Positions 50,104 to 60,100 are shown, counted from the first letter of the stretch. The stretch is 64,000 nt of DNA from Actinomadura madurae (GCF_900115095.1 NZ_FOVH01000001.1:310001-374000), one strand, 5' to 3'. Translations and numbers: made by a program. The notes: a model not told the origin generated them from the sequence alone.

Positions 50104-51090
50104 TTGGCGGGATTCCTGCTGCGGCGGCTGGTGAACCGCGTCGTGCTGGCCTTGGGCGCCACCGGCCTCGGCTACCTGCTCGCCGCCGCGGCGCTCGACC
50201 CGCGCGCGAACGTCGCGGACCGGGCACCCCGCCCGCCGGACGCCGTCATCGAGGCCCGCCTCGACGCGCTCAACATGAACGACCGGACGCCCCTGGCCAC
50301 GCGGTACCTCACCTGGGCCAGGGGCGTCCTGCACGGCGACCTCGGCCGGACATGGGACGGCGAACCGGTCGCCGCCGAGCTCCGGCGCCGTCTCGGGGTG
50401 AGCCTGCGGCTGGTCTCGCCGGGGGCCGTGCTGGGGAGCGCGCTCGGTGTCGCCCTCGGCGCCTGTGCGGCCGTCAAGCGCGGACGCGCGGCCGACCGGA
50501 TCATCTCGCTCGGCTCCTACCTCCTGGTGGCCGCGCCCGTGTTCGTTCTGGCGGTGCTGTTGCAGATCGCCGCGAGCGAGGCCAACGACGCGATGGGCGT
50601 CCAGGCCTTCGTGTGGGTGGGCGAGTACACACCCGGTGTCTCGGGAATCGGTGCGGTCGCGGACCGGGCGCGGCATCTGCTGCTGCCGACGGTCACGATC
50701 GCCTTGGCGCAACTCGCGCTCTGCTGCCGCTACCAGCGCGGCCTGATGCTGGACGTCCTGCACGCCGGCTTCGTGCGCACCGCGCGGGCCAAGGGCCTGC
50801 CGAGGCGGCGCGCCCTCCTGCGCCACGGGCTCCCGGTCGCGCTGGTGCCGATGGCGACGTATCTCGCCTACACGTCCGGCCCGCTGCTCCTCGGCGGCGT
50901 GTTCATCGAGAAGATCTTCGGTCGGCACGGGATGGGGGAGTGGCTGGCCGACTCCATCAGGCGCGGGGACGTCAACGCGGTCGCCGCCATCGAGTGCGTC
51001 GCCGTCTGCGCGGTGCTCCTGGCGGGGCTGGCCTCGGACGTCCTCACCGCCGCCCTCGACCCGCGCGTCCGTTTCCGGGCGGCGCGATGA
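50104..51090 (+). CDS. Peptide ABC transporter permease (DppB-like)
   Basis: A 328-aa membrane permease of the dipeptide/oligopeptide family. The N-terminal GFLLRRLVNRVVLALGATGL is the usual first membrane helix. The conserved loop is RTARAKGLPRRRALLRHGLP. The start is a TTG at 50104 with GGAGGGGAG upstream. The stop overlaps the next gene (ATGA). First gene of a four-gene operon. Confidence 0.9.
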   Translation: MAGFLLRRLVNRVVLALGATGLGYLLAAAALDPRANVADRAPRPPDAVIEARLDALNMNDRTPLATRYLTWARGVLHGDLGRTWDGEPVAAELRRRLGVSLRLVSPGAVLGSALGVALGACAAVKRGRAADRIISLGSYLLVAAPVFVLAVLLQIAASEANDAMGVQAFVWVGEYTPGVSGIGAVADRARHLLLPTVTIALAQLALCCRYQRGLMLDVLHAGFVRTARAKGLPRRRALLRHGLPVALVPMATYLAYTSGPLLLGGVFIEKIFGRHGMGEWLADSIRRGDVNAVAAIECVAVCAVLLAGLASDVLTAALDPRVRFRAAR

Positions 51091-51920
51091 GCGTGGGCGG
51101 CCTGGCCTTGGGGTTCAAGGGCAGTCGCCGGGTCGTCGCCGGGCTTGCCCTGCTCGTCCTGCTCGGTGCCACGGCGTTCACCGGGCCGCTCTGGTCGCCG
51201 TGGGGATGGGACGAGACGGACCTCACCGCTTTCGGGCAAGGGCCGTCCGCGCGCCACTGGCTCGGCACGACGCAGAGCGGGCGGGACGTTCTCGCCCTCA
51301 CGCTGCGCGGCGCGCAGCGGTCGCTGCTGATCGGGTTGTGCGCGGCCCTGCTGGCGACCGGCCTCGCCGCCGTCACCGGTGCCGTGGCCGGATTCGCGGG
51401 CGGACGGCTCGACCGGGCGCTGATGTGGGGCACCGACCTCCTGCTGGTGCTCCCGCCGTTCCTCGTCCTCGTCGTGCTCGCACCGCGGCTGGGCGGCGGG
51501 TGGCCCGTGCTCGTGCCCTTGCTGGCGGCGTTCATGTGGATGGTGACCGCGCGGATGGTGCGGGCCACGACGGTCTCGCTGCGCGAGCGCGAGTACGTGG
51601 TCGCCGCCAGGCTCCTCGGGGCGGGCGCGCCGCGGGTGATCGTCCGGCATGTGCTGCCGCCCATGGCGTCCTTGCTCGCCGTGGACGCGAGCCTGAACGT
51701 CAGCGTCGCGATCACCGCGGAGAGCGGGCTGTCCTACCTGGGCTTCGGGGTGCGGCCGCCGGACGTCTCGCTCGGGACGGTCCTCGCCGACGGCCACGCC
51801 GCCTCCGCGTTCGGGTGGGCGCCCGGGGCCGCCGCGGGCCTGCTCGTCCTGACGGTGCTCGCCGTCAACCTGCTCGGCGACGGGCTGCGGGACGTCCTCG
51901 ACCCGGAGGACGCGGGGTGA
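51087..51920 (+). CDS. Peptide ABC transporter permease (DppC-like)
   Basis: A 277-aa permease. Typical DppC features are HWLGTTQSGRDVLALTLRGA near residue 60, the ATPase-contact segment REREYVVAARLLGAGAPRVI, and the later SGLSYLGFGVRPPDVSLG. It forms the channel with the DppB-like protein. It overlaps its neighbours on both sides (ATGA and GTGA), indicating tight coupling. Confidence 0.92.
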   Translation: MSVGGLALGFKGSRRVVAGLALLVLLGATAFTGPLWSPWGWDETDLTAFGQGPSARHWLGTTQSGRDVLALTLRGAQRSLLIGLCAALLATGLAAVTGAVAGFAGGRLDRALMWGTDLLLVLPPFLVLVVLAPRLGGGWPVLVPLLAAFMWMVTARMVRATTVSLREREYVVAARLLGAGAPRVIVRHVLPPMASLLAVDASLNVSVAITAESGLSYLGFGVRPPDVSLGTVLADGHAASAFGWAPGAAAGLLVLTVLAVNLLGDGLRDVLDPEDAG

Positions 51921-53674
51921 CGGTCCTGGAGGTCGCCGATCTGACGGTCGGTCATACGTCCGGCGTGCGGGCGGTGCACGGGTTGAGCTTCACCGTCGAG
52001 TCAGGGGAGACCCTCGGGATCGTCGGTGAGTCCGGGGCGGGCAAGACCACGCTGGCTCTCGCCCTGATGGGGCTTCTGCCGGACGGCTCGCACGTGACGG
52101 GGTCCGTGCGGCTGTGCGGGAGGGAACTGCTCGGACGCACCGACGCCGAGCTGTCCCGCGTGCGCGGTAAGGACCTGGCCATCGTGTTCCAGGATCCGCT
52201 GTCGGCGCTCACGCCCGTCCGCACCGTGGGCGGCCAGATCGCCGAGGCCGTCCGGATCCACTCGGGGACGTCCCGCGCGGCGGCACGCGCACGCGCCGCC
52301 GAGCTGCTCGACCTCGTCGGGATCCCCGACGCCGCGCGGCGGGCCCGGGGGTTCCCGCACGAGTTCTCCGGCGGGATGCGGCAGCGCGTGATGATCGCCA
52401 TGGCCCTCGCCGGCGATCCGGTCGCGATCGTGGCGGACGAGCCGACGGCGTCGCTGGACGTGACCGTCCGGGCACAGGTCCTGGACGTGCTGCGGAACGC
52501 GCAGCGGGCGACCGGCGCCGCGATCGTCGTGATCAGCCACGACCTTGCGGTCGTCGCGGAGTTCGCCGACCGGTTCATGGTGATGCGTGAGGGGCGAGCC
52601 GTGGAGGGCGGCCCGGCGCAGCGGCTGAAGGCGCCGCCCCGGGCCGTGAAGGCGCCTTCGCCCCGGTCCGACCGTGCCGTCGTGCTCGAAGTGGACGGTC
52701 TCGTCCGCCACCACGCGGTACATACCCCGAGGCTGCGCCGCAGGACCGGGACAGTGCCCGCCGTGGACGGCATCGGTTTCGACGTCCGGGAGGGGGAGAC
52801 GCTCGCGCTCGTCGGGGAGTCGGGTAGCGGCAAGACGACGGCTCTGATGGAGATCCTGCGGCTGTCACGTCCGCCGGAGGGACGCGTCACGATCCTGGGC
52901 CGTGACACGTCGTCTCTGGGTGCCGCCCACCGCAAGGGTTTACGCAGGGAGGTCCAGGTCGTCTTCCAGGACCCCTGCGCGTCGCTGAACCCGCGGATGC
53001 GGGTGGCCGCCATCCTGGCCGAGCCGCTGACCGCGCACGGTGTGCCGGTCGGGGACCGCGTGGGGCGGCTGCTGGAACTGGTGGGGCTGGAACCCGGTCA
53101 TGCCCAGCGCTACCCGCATGAGCTGTCGGGTGGTCAGAGTCAGCGGGTGGCCATGGCAAGGGCGCTCGCCCTGGAACCGCGCCTGCTCCTGCTGGACGAG
53201 CCCGTGTCGTCCCTGGACAAGGCCGCGCAGGCCCGTGTCATGGACCTCCTGCGGGACCTGCGTGCTCGGCTCGGTCTCGCGCTCCTTCTGGTCGCCCATG
53301 ACCTGGACCTCGTCCATGGGATCGCCGACCGGGTGGCCGTCATGTCCCGGGGCCGCATCGTCGAGATCGGCTCGGTCGGCGACGTGTACGGCGCACCCCG
53401 CCATCCCTGCACGCGCGCCCTTCTGGCCGCGCTTCCGGGGGCGCGCCCGCACCCCGACGGCGACCGCGTTCTCTTGCGAGGAGACCCTTCCGATCCAACC
53501 GTTCCACCAGCGGGATGCCGTTTCCGTGCCCGTTGCCCGAAGTACGTCACGCTCACCGCCGTCGACAGGCGCCTATGCGAAGAGAACGACCCGGGATTAC
53601 GTCCTGTGAAGCCTGAAAAGAACAATGACCACTCAGTCGCCTGCCACGCCGTCGCTGCAGGGAGCGGAGGGTGA
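51917..53674 (+). CDS. Peptide ABC transporter double ATPase (DppD-DppF fusion)
   Basis: A 585-aa polypeptide carrying both ATPase domains that are separate in E. coli. Domain 1 has Walker A GESGAGKTT (residues 37-45), FSGGMRQR and VADEPTASLD. Domain 2 has GESGSGKTT (about 300-308), LSGGQSQR and LLLDEPVSSLD. The C-terminal oligopeptide-transporter motif is present (GCRFRARCPKY ... CEENDPGL). Such fusions are common in actinomycetes. The GTG start and the stop both overlap neighbours. Confidence 0.93.
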   Translation: MTVLEVADLTVGHTSGVRAVHGLSFTVESGETLGIVGESGAGKTTLALALMGLLPDGSHVTGSVRLCGRELLGRTDAELSRVRGKDLAIVFQDPLSALTPVRTVGGQIAEAVRIHSGTSRAAARARAAELLDLVGIPDAARRARGFPHEFSGGMRQRVMIAMALAGDPVAIVADEPTASLDVTVRAQVLDVLRNAQRATGAAIVVISHDLAVVAEFADRFMVMREGRAVEGGPAQRLKAPPRAVKAPSPRSDRAVVLEVDGLVRHHAVHTPRLRRRTGTVPAVDGIGFDVREGETLALVGESGSGKTTALMEILRLSRPPEGRVTILGRDTSSLGAAHRKGLRREVQVVFQDPCASLNPRMRVAAILAEPLTAHGVPVGDRVGRLLELVGLEPGHAQRYPHELSGGQSQRVAMARALALEPRLLLLDEPVSSLDKAAQARVMDLLRDLRARLGLALLLVAHDLDLVHGIADRVAVMSRGRIVEIGSVGDVYGAPRHPCTRALLAALPGARPHPDGDRVLLRGDPSDPTVPPAGCRFRARCPKYVTLTAVDRRLCEENDPGLRPVKPEKNNDHSVACHAVAAGSGG

Positions 53675-55344
53675 AACGGCTACTCGCCGTGATCTTCGCC
53701 GCGGGTGCGCTCATGCCCGGTGCCGGATGCTCTGCCACTCCGACCTCGATGACCGGGACAATCGAGCCGTTGCCCGCGTCAGATGTGAACCCTGCCCCGC
53801 GCGACCGTGTCATCGACGGCGGAACACTGCGCTGGCCATTGCCGGAGTTTCCATCACAGTGGAACTTCCATCATGTCAACGGCACCCAGGGAACGGTCGC
53901 TCGCGTCATCCACGGCGTCCTGCCCTATCTGATGCGCTCCGATGAGAAGGCCGTTCCGCATCCGGTCCCGGAATATCTGGAGTCGGCCAAGGCAAAGCGC
54001 ACCAACCACGGCCAGACGGTCATCTACAAGCTGAACCCGCGCGCCAGCTGGTCGGACGGCAGGCCCATCGGATACGCCGATTTCGTCGCGCAAGCCCATG
54101 CCCTGTCGGGACGGGACTCGCGCCACGAGGTCTCCACCACTACCGGCTACCGGCAGATCAAGCGCATTGAACGCGGCACGGGTGAGCATGTAGTCAAGGT
54201 GACGTTCACGCAGCCGTATGCGGAGTGGCGCAGCCTTTTCAGCCCTCTCTATCCGGCGGTCGCCTATTCGACCGCACGCGCATTCAACACCGGCTGGGTG
54301 GACCGACTGCCCGTCACTGCGGGACCGTTCAAAGTCCAGAGGATCGATCGGACGGCCAAAACCCTCACCGTGGTACGGAACCCGGCATGGTGGGGCGCCC
54401 CCGCGAAACTCGACCGGATCGTGTACCGCGCCATGGACACCAGCGCCATGCCCGGCGCGTTCGCCAACCACGAGATCGATCTGATGGACATCGGGCTCGA
54501 CGCCGGCGCCCTGCAGCGCGCCGGTCGGGTCGACGGCGCCGCCGTCCGAAGGGCGGGCGGGCCCGACTGGCGGAACCTCACGCTCAACGCGGCGGGGCCC
54601 GTCCTGTCCGACGCACGCGTACGGCAGGCGATCGTGCTCGGCATCGACCGGCGCGCCATCGCGCGGTCCGACCTGTCCGGCCTCGGCGTGCCGGTCGAGA
54701 CGATGGGCAACCACTTCTATGTCAACACGCAGGAGGGCTATCGGGACAACTCCGGACCGCTCGGCAGGTACGACCCGGCGCGCGCCCGCAGGCTCTTGGA
54801 CGAGGCGGGCTGGAGACTCGATGGCAGGTACCGCGCCAAGGCCGGACGGACGCTCTCCCTGCGTTTCGTGGTGCCGTCCGGGGTACCGATCAGCAAGCGC
54901 GAAGGGGAGCTGACGCGCGCGCTCCTCGAACGGATAGGCGTCCAGGTGGACGTCGAGGTCGCCCCGTCCGATGACGTCTTCGACCGGTACGTCACGCCCG
55001 GGAACTTCGACATCGTCCCGTTCTCCTGGCTGGGGACGGCGTTCCCGGTGTCGCCGATGAAGGCGGTGTTCGCGCGGCCGGACGGTCGCGGCGTCCGGCA
55101 GAACTACTCTCGGACCGGAACCGTCGCGATCGACGCGGCGATGGACCGGGCCATCGCGGAGACCGACCCGGTGCGGACCCGCGCCCGGGTGAACGAGGCG
55201 GACGCGCTCATCTGGCGCCAGGCGTCGGTCCTGCCGCTCTACCAGCGCCCCCAGCTCGTCGCGGTCCGTGCGGGCCTGGCCAACCTCGGCGCCTGCGGCT
55301 TCCTGGAGCCCGCCTACGAGGACGTCGGGTTCACGCGGCGGTGA
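53671..55344 (+). CDS. Peptide/nickel-type ABC substrate-binding lipoprotein
   Basis: A 557-aa family 5 solute-binding protein. The lipobox cysteine is near residue 20 (LMPGAGCSAT). Family landmarks are IYKLNPRASWSDGRPIGYADF, VTAGPFKVQRIDRTAKTLTV and DARVRQAIVLGIDRRAIARS. The substrate is probably a peptide but cannot be read from sequence. The GTG start overlaps the ATPase stop (GTGA). The first 600 bases look somewhat less GC-rich at third positions than the rest of the operon. The stop is 3 bp from a convergent gene. Confidence 0.92.
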   Translation: MKRLLAVIFAAGALMPGAGCSATPTSMTGTIEPLPASDVNPAPRDRVIDGGTLRWPLPEFPSQWNFHHVNGTQGTVARVIHGVLPYLMRSDEKAVPHPVPEYLESAKAKRTNHGQTVIYKLNPRASWSDGRPIGYADFVAQAHALSGRDSRHEVSTTTGYRQIKRIERGTGEHVVKVTFTQPYAEWRSLFSPLYPAVAYSTARAFNTGWVDRLPVTAGPFKVQRIDRTAKTLTVVRNPAWWGAPAKLDRIVYRAMDTSAMPGAFANHEIDLMDIGLDAGALQRAGRVDGAAVRRAGGPDWRNLTLNAAGPVLSDARVRQAIVLGIDRRAIARSDLSGLGVPVETMGNHFYVNTQEGYRDNSGPLGRYDPARARRLLDEAGWRLDGRYRAKAGRTLSLRFVVPSGVPISKREGELTRALLERIGVQVDVEVAPSDDVFDRYVTPGNFDIVPFSWLGTAFPVSPMKAVFARPDGRGVRQNYSRTGTVAIDAAMDRAIAETDPVRTRARVNEADALIWRQASVLPLYQRPQLVAVRAGLANLGACGFLEPAYEDVGFTRR

Positions 55345-55347
55345 CCG

Positions 55348-56064
55348 TCAGGGGAAGGCGAGCCGGATGCCCTTCCGGTCGCTGGTGTAGCGGGCGTTCC
55401 ACACGTAGACCTGCAGGTCGTCGGCGGAGAGGCCCTCCTTGACCGGCAGGTCGGAGGCGATGCGGACGACGTAGGAGGCGCCCGCCGGCATCATCGCGGT
55501 GCCGTTGTCGTCGACCGGTGCCTTCGACCCGTCGATCAGCCCGGTGATCTTGCTGTGGTTGGGCAGCGTGCACATGTCGGCGGCGATCCCGGCCTGCGGC
55601 ATGCACCGCTCCTGCGCGTCCTCCGGCACCTGCGCCTTGGGCATGAACAGGTCGGCGGGGTAGTCCAGCAGGACCGGCCGCCGCTGGTTGTTGGTGAGGA
55701 TGTAGTCGGCGTAGGCGTACGTCGTCCCGGACGGCGGGGCCTCGGTCGCGCCGAGCGGCTGACGGTTCGTCCCCGCCTTGACGGCGGCGAGGCTGTAGCC
55801 GTAGCCCTCGGGCGTGGTGAAGTTGACCGGCGGGCCGGCCTTCGGCGCGGGCACGGACGTGCCCTGCCGGCCCGCGCCGCCCTGGCTGGCGAGCGCCGGC
55901 TCGGTGGACTCCCGCTCGCCCGTGCCGGGCCGCAGGTACACGATGGCGCCGGCCACCGCGGCGATCCCGACGGCCCCGGTCAGGGCCCCGGCCAGGCCGA
56001 GCCTGCCCGAGTGGCTCTTCCTTCTCCGGCGGTGCGAGCGGTGCGGCTGGTAGCTGTTCGACAT
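55348..56064 (-). CDS. Membrane-anchored hypothetical protein
   Basis: A 238-aa protein: a strongly basic cytoplasmic N-terminus (HRSHRRRRKSHSGR), one membrane segment (residues about 22-43) and an extracytoplasmic domain of about 170 residues with two cysteines (CMPQAGIAADMC). The layout fits a cell-surface or secreted-domain protein, and the beta-rich sequence (YVVRIASDLPVKEGLSADDL) hints at an immunoglobulin-like fold. I do not recognise a family. It is monocistronic, with 108 bp to glcF on the same strand. Confidence 0.75.
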   Translation of the reverse strand: MSNSYQPHRSHRRRRKSHSGRLGLAGALTGAVGIAAVAGAIVYLRPGTGERESTEPALASQGGAGRQGTSVPAPKAGPPVNFTTPEGYGYSLAAVKAGTNRQPLGATEAPPSGTTYAYADYILTNNQRRPVLLDYPADLFMPKAQVPEDAQERCMPQAGIAADMCTLPNHSKITGLIDGSKAPVDDNGTAMMPAGASYVVRIASDLPVKEGLSADDLQVYVWNARYTSDRKGIRLAFP

Positions 56065-56172
56065 GGTCGTGCGTGCTCCCTCGGCCCTCTCCAGGCTCAG
56101 TCAGCGCGTCCTGTCTCCGGCGGCAGGACACGATACCGGACGCCCGGAACGACGGCGGTCCAGGTCAGCGGG

Positions 56173-57459
56173 TTACGAACGGCGCGCGACGAGGGGGTCG
56201 CGGCCGAGTCCCCGCAGGGAGGCGTCCAGCACCTGCGCGGTGTGCGCGACGGCGATGCCGGCGCCGCGCCGGCGCAGCGCGGTGGCGATCTGCATCGAGC
56301 AGCCGGGGTTGGCGGCGACCAGTAGTTCGGCTCCGGTGGCGTCCACGTTCACCGCCTTGCGGTCGCCGAGTTCGCCGGCGGCCTCCGGCTGGAACAGGTT
56401 ATAGGTCCCCGCGGAGCCGCAGCAGATGTCCGGTTCGGCGATCTCGCGGACGGTCAGCTCGGGGATCGCGGCGAGCAGGTCGCGCGGCTGGCTCCGCACC
56501 CCCTGGGCGTGGGCGAGGTGGCAGGCGTCGTGGTAGGCGACCGTGACCGGAAGTGGCCTGCGCGGCGCGCGGGGCCCGAGTTCCACCAGGTATTCGGCGA
56601 GGTCCCGCGTCTTGGCCGAGAGCGCGTCGGCGCGTCCCGCCCAGGACGGGTCGTCCGAGAGCAGCTCCCGGTACTCCTTCATCGCCGACCCGCATCCCGC
56701 GGAGTTGACCACGATGACGTCGGCGGCCTCGAACGTCTCGATCGTCCGGCGGGCGAAGGCGCGGGCCTCCTCCGCGCGCCCGGAGTGCATGGACAGCGCG
56801 CCGCAGCACCCCTGGTGCCTCGGGATGAGGACGTCGCAGCCCTCCATGGCCAGGACGCGGGCCGTGGCCGCGTTGACGCCGGGGAAGAACTCGCCCTGGA
56901 CGCAGCCGGTCAGCATGGCGACCGTGGCGCGGCGCCCGCCGCGCGCGGCGACCCGCTCGGGCAGCCGGGGCGACGCGCCGAGCGGAGGCGCGAGCCGCTC
57001 CATCGCGGCGAGGGACGGTGAGATGCGCTCCAGCACGCCACTGCGCCGGACGAGCCGCTCCAGGCCCGACTTCTGGTAGGCCCGGAGGGGGCCGCGCAGA
57101 GCGCGAAGCCTCCGCTTGTAGGGGAAGAGCTGGAAGACCAGCTCCCGCAGGGCCTTCTCCTTCAGCGACCGCGGGTGTTCCTGCTCGACGTCGGCGCGGG
57201 TCGTCTCGATGAGCCGGTCGTACTGCACCCCGGACGGGCAGGACGTCACGCACGCCATGCATCCGAGGCAGCGGTCGAAGTGCTCGACCATCGCGTCGCT
57301 GAGCGGCTCGCCCTCCACGTGCTGCTGCATGAGGTGGATACGTCCCCGGGGCGAGTCCATCTCCTCGCCCCACAGGACGTACGTCGGGCACGTCGGCAGG
57401 CAGAAACCGCAGTGCACGCAGTCGTTGAGCAGATTCGGGAGGTCGTCCTGAGCGCTCAT
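56173..57459 (-). CDS. glcF: Glycolate oxidase iron-sulfur subunit GlcF
   Basis: A 428-aa electron-transfer subunit with two 4Fe-4S motifs near the N-terminus (CVHCGFCLPTCP at about 14-25; CLGCMACVTSCPSG at about 64-77) and two CCG domains (GCCGALSMHSGR; CCGSAGTYNL) typical of heterodisulfide-reductase-like subunits. It passes electrons from GlcDE to the respiratory chain at the membrane. The ATG is shared with the glcE stop (TGATG), so glcE-glcF are coupled. Lactate-oxidation LutA proteins are related, but the GlcDE partners decide the name. Confidence 0.92.
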   Translation of the reverse strand: MSAQDDLPNLLNDCVHCGFCLPTCPTYVLWGEEMDSPRGRIHLMQQHVEGEPLSDAMVEHFDRCLGCMACVTSCPSGVQYDRLIETTRADVEQEHPRSLKEKALRELVFQLFPYKRRLRALRGPLRAYQKSGLERLVRRSGVLERISPSLAAMERLAPPLGASPRLPERVAARGGRRATVAMLTGCVQGEFFPGVNAATARVLAMEGCDVLIPRHQGCCGALSMHSGRAEEARAFARRTIETFEAADVIVVNSAGCGSAMKEYRELLSDDPSWAGRADALSAKTRDLAEYLVELGPRAPRRPLPVTVAYHDACHLAHAQGVRSQPRDLLAAIPELTVREIAEPDICCGSAGTYNLFQPEAAGELGDRKAVNVDATGAELLVAANPGCSMQIATALRRRGAGIAVAHTAQVLDASLRGLGRDPLVARRS

Positions 57460-58655
57460 CAGATACCTCCTGCGAAACGGCCGGGGGACAGGCGATGGCC
57501 GGGGTCGAACTGGTCCTTCACCCGCCGCATCAGCGTCAGCGCCGGGATCGGCCCCCACAGATCGATCTCGCCGCGCACCTCCTGCGGCGCGTAGCGGACG
57601 ACGGCGTGACCACGGTGCCGGGTGAGGATGTCCCGCAGGCGGCCCAGCACGTCGGCCACCTTGTCCGGTTCGAGTGACGACGGCAGGCCCACGTGCCCGT
57701 GGCCGCTGCCGCTCCATGTGACGGCGGCGTCCGGGCCGAGGGCGGTGAGGACCTCGCGGAGCGAGGGCGGCGGGGCGGTGATGTCGATGAGGGTGGTGCC
57801 GTCCGGATAGAGGCCCCAGCCGTCCGGAGCCGTTTCTACGATCTCGGCCTTCTCGCCGAGCAGCTCCACGGTCTGCCTTGAGCGCTCGGCGACACCGTCC
57901 GGTACCCCCTCCAGGAGGACCGCGACCGTGGCCGGGCCGATGTACTCGACCGCGCTGGGCGCGACAGGGGCGTGCAGGACGCTCTGGACCGCGTCGTGCG
58001 CGCCTTCGGGTCCGTCCACGGCGCACGTCACGTACGCGGACGCGGCGGGGATCGGATGCAGCCGGAACGTGGCCTCCACGATCAGGCCCAGCGTCCCGAA
58101 GGAGCCGGTGAACAGCCGCCCCAGGTCGTACCCGGCGACGTTCTTGACGACCTTCCCGCCCGATCGCGCGATCTGCCCGTCCGCCCGGACGATGGTGAGG
58201 CCGATGACCAGGTTCCTCGGCGTCCCGTACAGGGACCGCAGCGGACCGGCCGCGCCCGTGGCGATCGTGCCGCCGACCGTGGACCCCGGCAGGGGGACGT
58301 CGAGCGCGAGCCGCTGCCCGCGTTCCGCCAGTTTCTCAGCGAGCCGGTCCATCGGCAGCCCGGCCTCGGCCTTGGCGACCAGGTCTCCGGCGGTGTGCTC
58401 GACCAGGCCGTCCAGCCGGTGCGTGTCGACCAGCAGATCGCACCGCTCGGGAGGCGTCCCCCAGTCGAGCCGGGTCTCGGCCCCGCGCGGCACGACGGCG
58501 AGGTCGTGTTCGGCGGCCACCCGCATCACGTCGGCGGCCTCGGTCAGGTTCTTCGGCGCCGCGACGAGCGCCGGCTCCACGCCGAGCACGCCTTCCGCGG
58601 GCTCACCGGGCCGCACGTCCCCGCAGACCTTCGCCAGGGCGTCCAGGGGCCGCAT
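57459..58655 (-). CDS. glcE: Glycolate oxidase FAD-binding subunit GlcE
   Basis: A 398-aa flavoprotein with one FAD_binding_4 domain (residues about 25-200): VVPRGAETRLDWG, VPLPGSTVGGTIATGAAGPL and GGKVVKNVAGYDLGRLFTGS. The C-terminal half is shorter than in GlcD. It forms the GlcDEF complex that oxidises glycolate to glyoxylate. Both ends overlap neighbours by TGATG. The ATG at 58655 is the first good start in the frame. Confidence 0.92.
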   Translation of the reverse strand: MRPLDALAKVCGDVRPGEPAEGVLGVEPALVAAPKNLTEAADVMRVAAEHDLAVVPRGAETRLDWGTPPERCDLLVDTHRLDGLVEHTAGDLVAKAEAGLPMDRLAEKLAERGQRLALDVPLPGSTVGGTIATGAAGPLRSLYGTPRNLVIGLTIVRADGQIARSGGKVVKNVAGYDLGRLFTGSFGTLGLIVEATFRLHPIPAASAYVTCAVDGPEGAHDAVQSVLHAPVAPSAVEYIGPATVAVLLEGVPDGVAERSRQTVELLGEKAEIVETAPDGWGLYPDGTTLIDITAPPPSLREVLTALGPDAAVTWSGSGHGHVGLPSSLEPDKVADVLGRLRDILTRHRGHAVVRYAPQEVRGEIDLWGPIPALTLMRRVKDQFDPGHRLSPGRFAGGI

Positions 58656-60100
58656 CAGAAGATGTCCGCCTTTCCCTCGAACGGGTGGGGGCCCTTGCGC
58701 TTGCCGGGGACCTCGCCGCAGAGGCGCGGCGTGGGGAAGACCTTCCCCGGGTTGCAGAGTCCCGCGGGATCGAAGCCGCAGCGGACCATCTGCATGGTGT
58801 CGAGGTCGGTGTCGGTGAACATGCGCGGCATGTAGCGGGACTTGTCGACGCCGACGCCGTGCTCGCCCGTGATGGAGCCGCCGTGCTCGATGCACAGGTC
58901 GAGGATCGCGCCCGACACCTCCTCCGCGCGCTCCTCCGCGCCGGGCTCGGAGTCGTCGAACAGCACCAGCGGATGCAGGTTGCCGTCCCCGGCGTGGAAG
59001 ACGTTCGCGACCCGCACCCCGGACCGGGCGGACAGGGCGTCGATGCCGGCGAGGACGTCGGGGAGCACCGTGCGGGGGATGACGCCGTCCTGGACGAGGT
59101 ACGCCGGGCTGATGCGGCCGACCGCCGCGAACGCCGACTTGCGGCCCTTCCAGATCAGCGCCCGCTCCGCGTCGTCGGCGGCGATGCGGATCTCGAACGC
59201 GCCCGCGTCCCGGCACAGCCGCTCCACCTCGGCGAACTGGGCGGCCACCTCGGCGTCCGGGCCGTCCAGCTCCACGATCAGAACCGAGCCGGCGCCCGCC
59301 GGGTACTCGCAGCGCACCGCCGCCTCCGCGGCCTCGATCGCCAGCGCGTCCATCATCTCGATCGCCGCCGGGACGACGCCCGCCCCGATGATCGCCGACA
59401 CCGCGGTGCCGCCCGCCTCGATCGAGTCGAACGCCGCCAGCAGCGTCTGCACGGTCTCCGGCACCCGCGTCAGCCGCACCGTGATCTTGGTGGTGATGCC
59501 GAGGGTGCCCTCCGCGCCGACGAACACGCCGAGCAGGTCGTAGCCGGGCCCGTCCGCCGACAGCTCGACCAGCTCGCCGTCCGGCGTGACGACCTCGCAG
59601 GCGAGCACGTGGTGCGCGGTGAACCCGTACTTCAGGCAGTGCGCGCCGCCGGAGTTCTCCGCGACGTTCCCGCCGACCGAGCAGATCTGCTGGCTGGACG
59701 GGTCGGGCGCGAAGTAGTACCCGTAGGGCCGGACCGCCCGCGTGACGTCCAGATTGATCACGCCCGGCTCCACCACCGCCCGCTGGCCCGGGATGTCGAT
59801 CTCCAGGACGCGGCGCATCCGGGAGGTGACGATCAGCACGCCGTCCGCCCGGGGCAGCGCGCCGCCGGACAGGCCCGTCCCGGACCCGCGCGCCACGTAG
59901 GGGATCCCGGCGGCCGCGCACTCCCGGACGATCGCGGCGATCTGCTCGGCCGTGTCGGGCAGCACGACGATCCCGGGCGTCGACCGGTGGTTGGTGAGGC
60001 CGTCGCACTCGTACGTGCGCAGCCGCACCGGGTCGGTGATCACCCGGTCCGCCCCGAGCAGCCCCTCCAACCGGGGGGCGAGCGTTCGCAAGGAGTCCAT
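58655..60100 (-). CDS. glcD: Glycolate oxidase catalytic subunit GlcD
   Basis: A 481-aa FAD-linked oxidase. The FAD-binding signature is intact (VARGSGTGLSGGALPRADGV; PDPSSQQICSVGGNVAENSG), as are the C-terminal catalytic blocks FHAGDGNLHPLVLFDD and GGSITGEHGVGVDKSRYM. D-lactate dehydrogenases share this fold, but the GlcE and GlcF partners support glycolate oxidation. GGAGGTG precedes the ATG at 60100. The aceB stop lies 77 bp upstream on the same strand, so aceB-glcDEF may be one operon. Confidence 0.93.
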   Translation of the reverse strand: MDSLRTLAPRLEGLLGADRVITDPVRLRTYECDGLTNHRSTPGIVVLPDTAEQIAAIVRECAAAGIPYVARGSGTGLSGGALPRADGVLIVTSRMRRVLEIDIPGQRAVVEPGVINLDVTRAVRPYGYYFAPDPSSQQICSVGGNVAENSGGAHCLKYGFTAHHVLACEVVTPDGELVELSADGPGYDLLGVFVGAEGTLGITTKITVRLTRVPETVQTLLAAFDSIEAGGTAVSAIIGAGVVPAAIEMMDALAIEAAEAAVRCEYPAGAGSVLIVELDGPDAEVAAQFAEVERLCRDAGAFEIRIAADDAERALIWKGRKSAFAAVGRISPAYLVQDGVIPRTVLPDVLAGIDALSARSGVRVANVFHAGDGNLHPLVLFDDSEPGAEERAEEVSGAILDLCIEHGGSITGEHGVGVDKSRYMPRMFTDTDLDTMQMVRCGFDPAGLCNPGKVFPTPRLCGEVPGKRKGPHPFEGKADIF

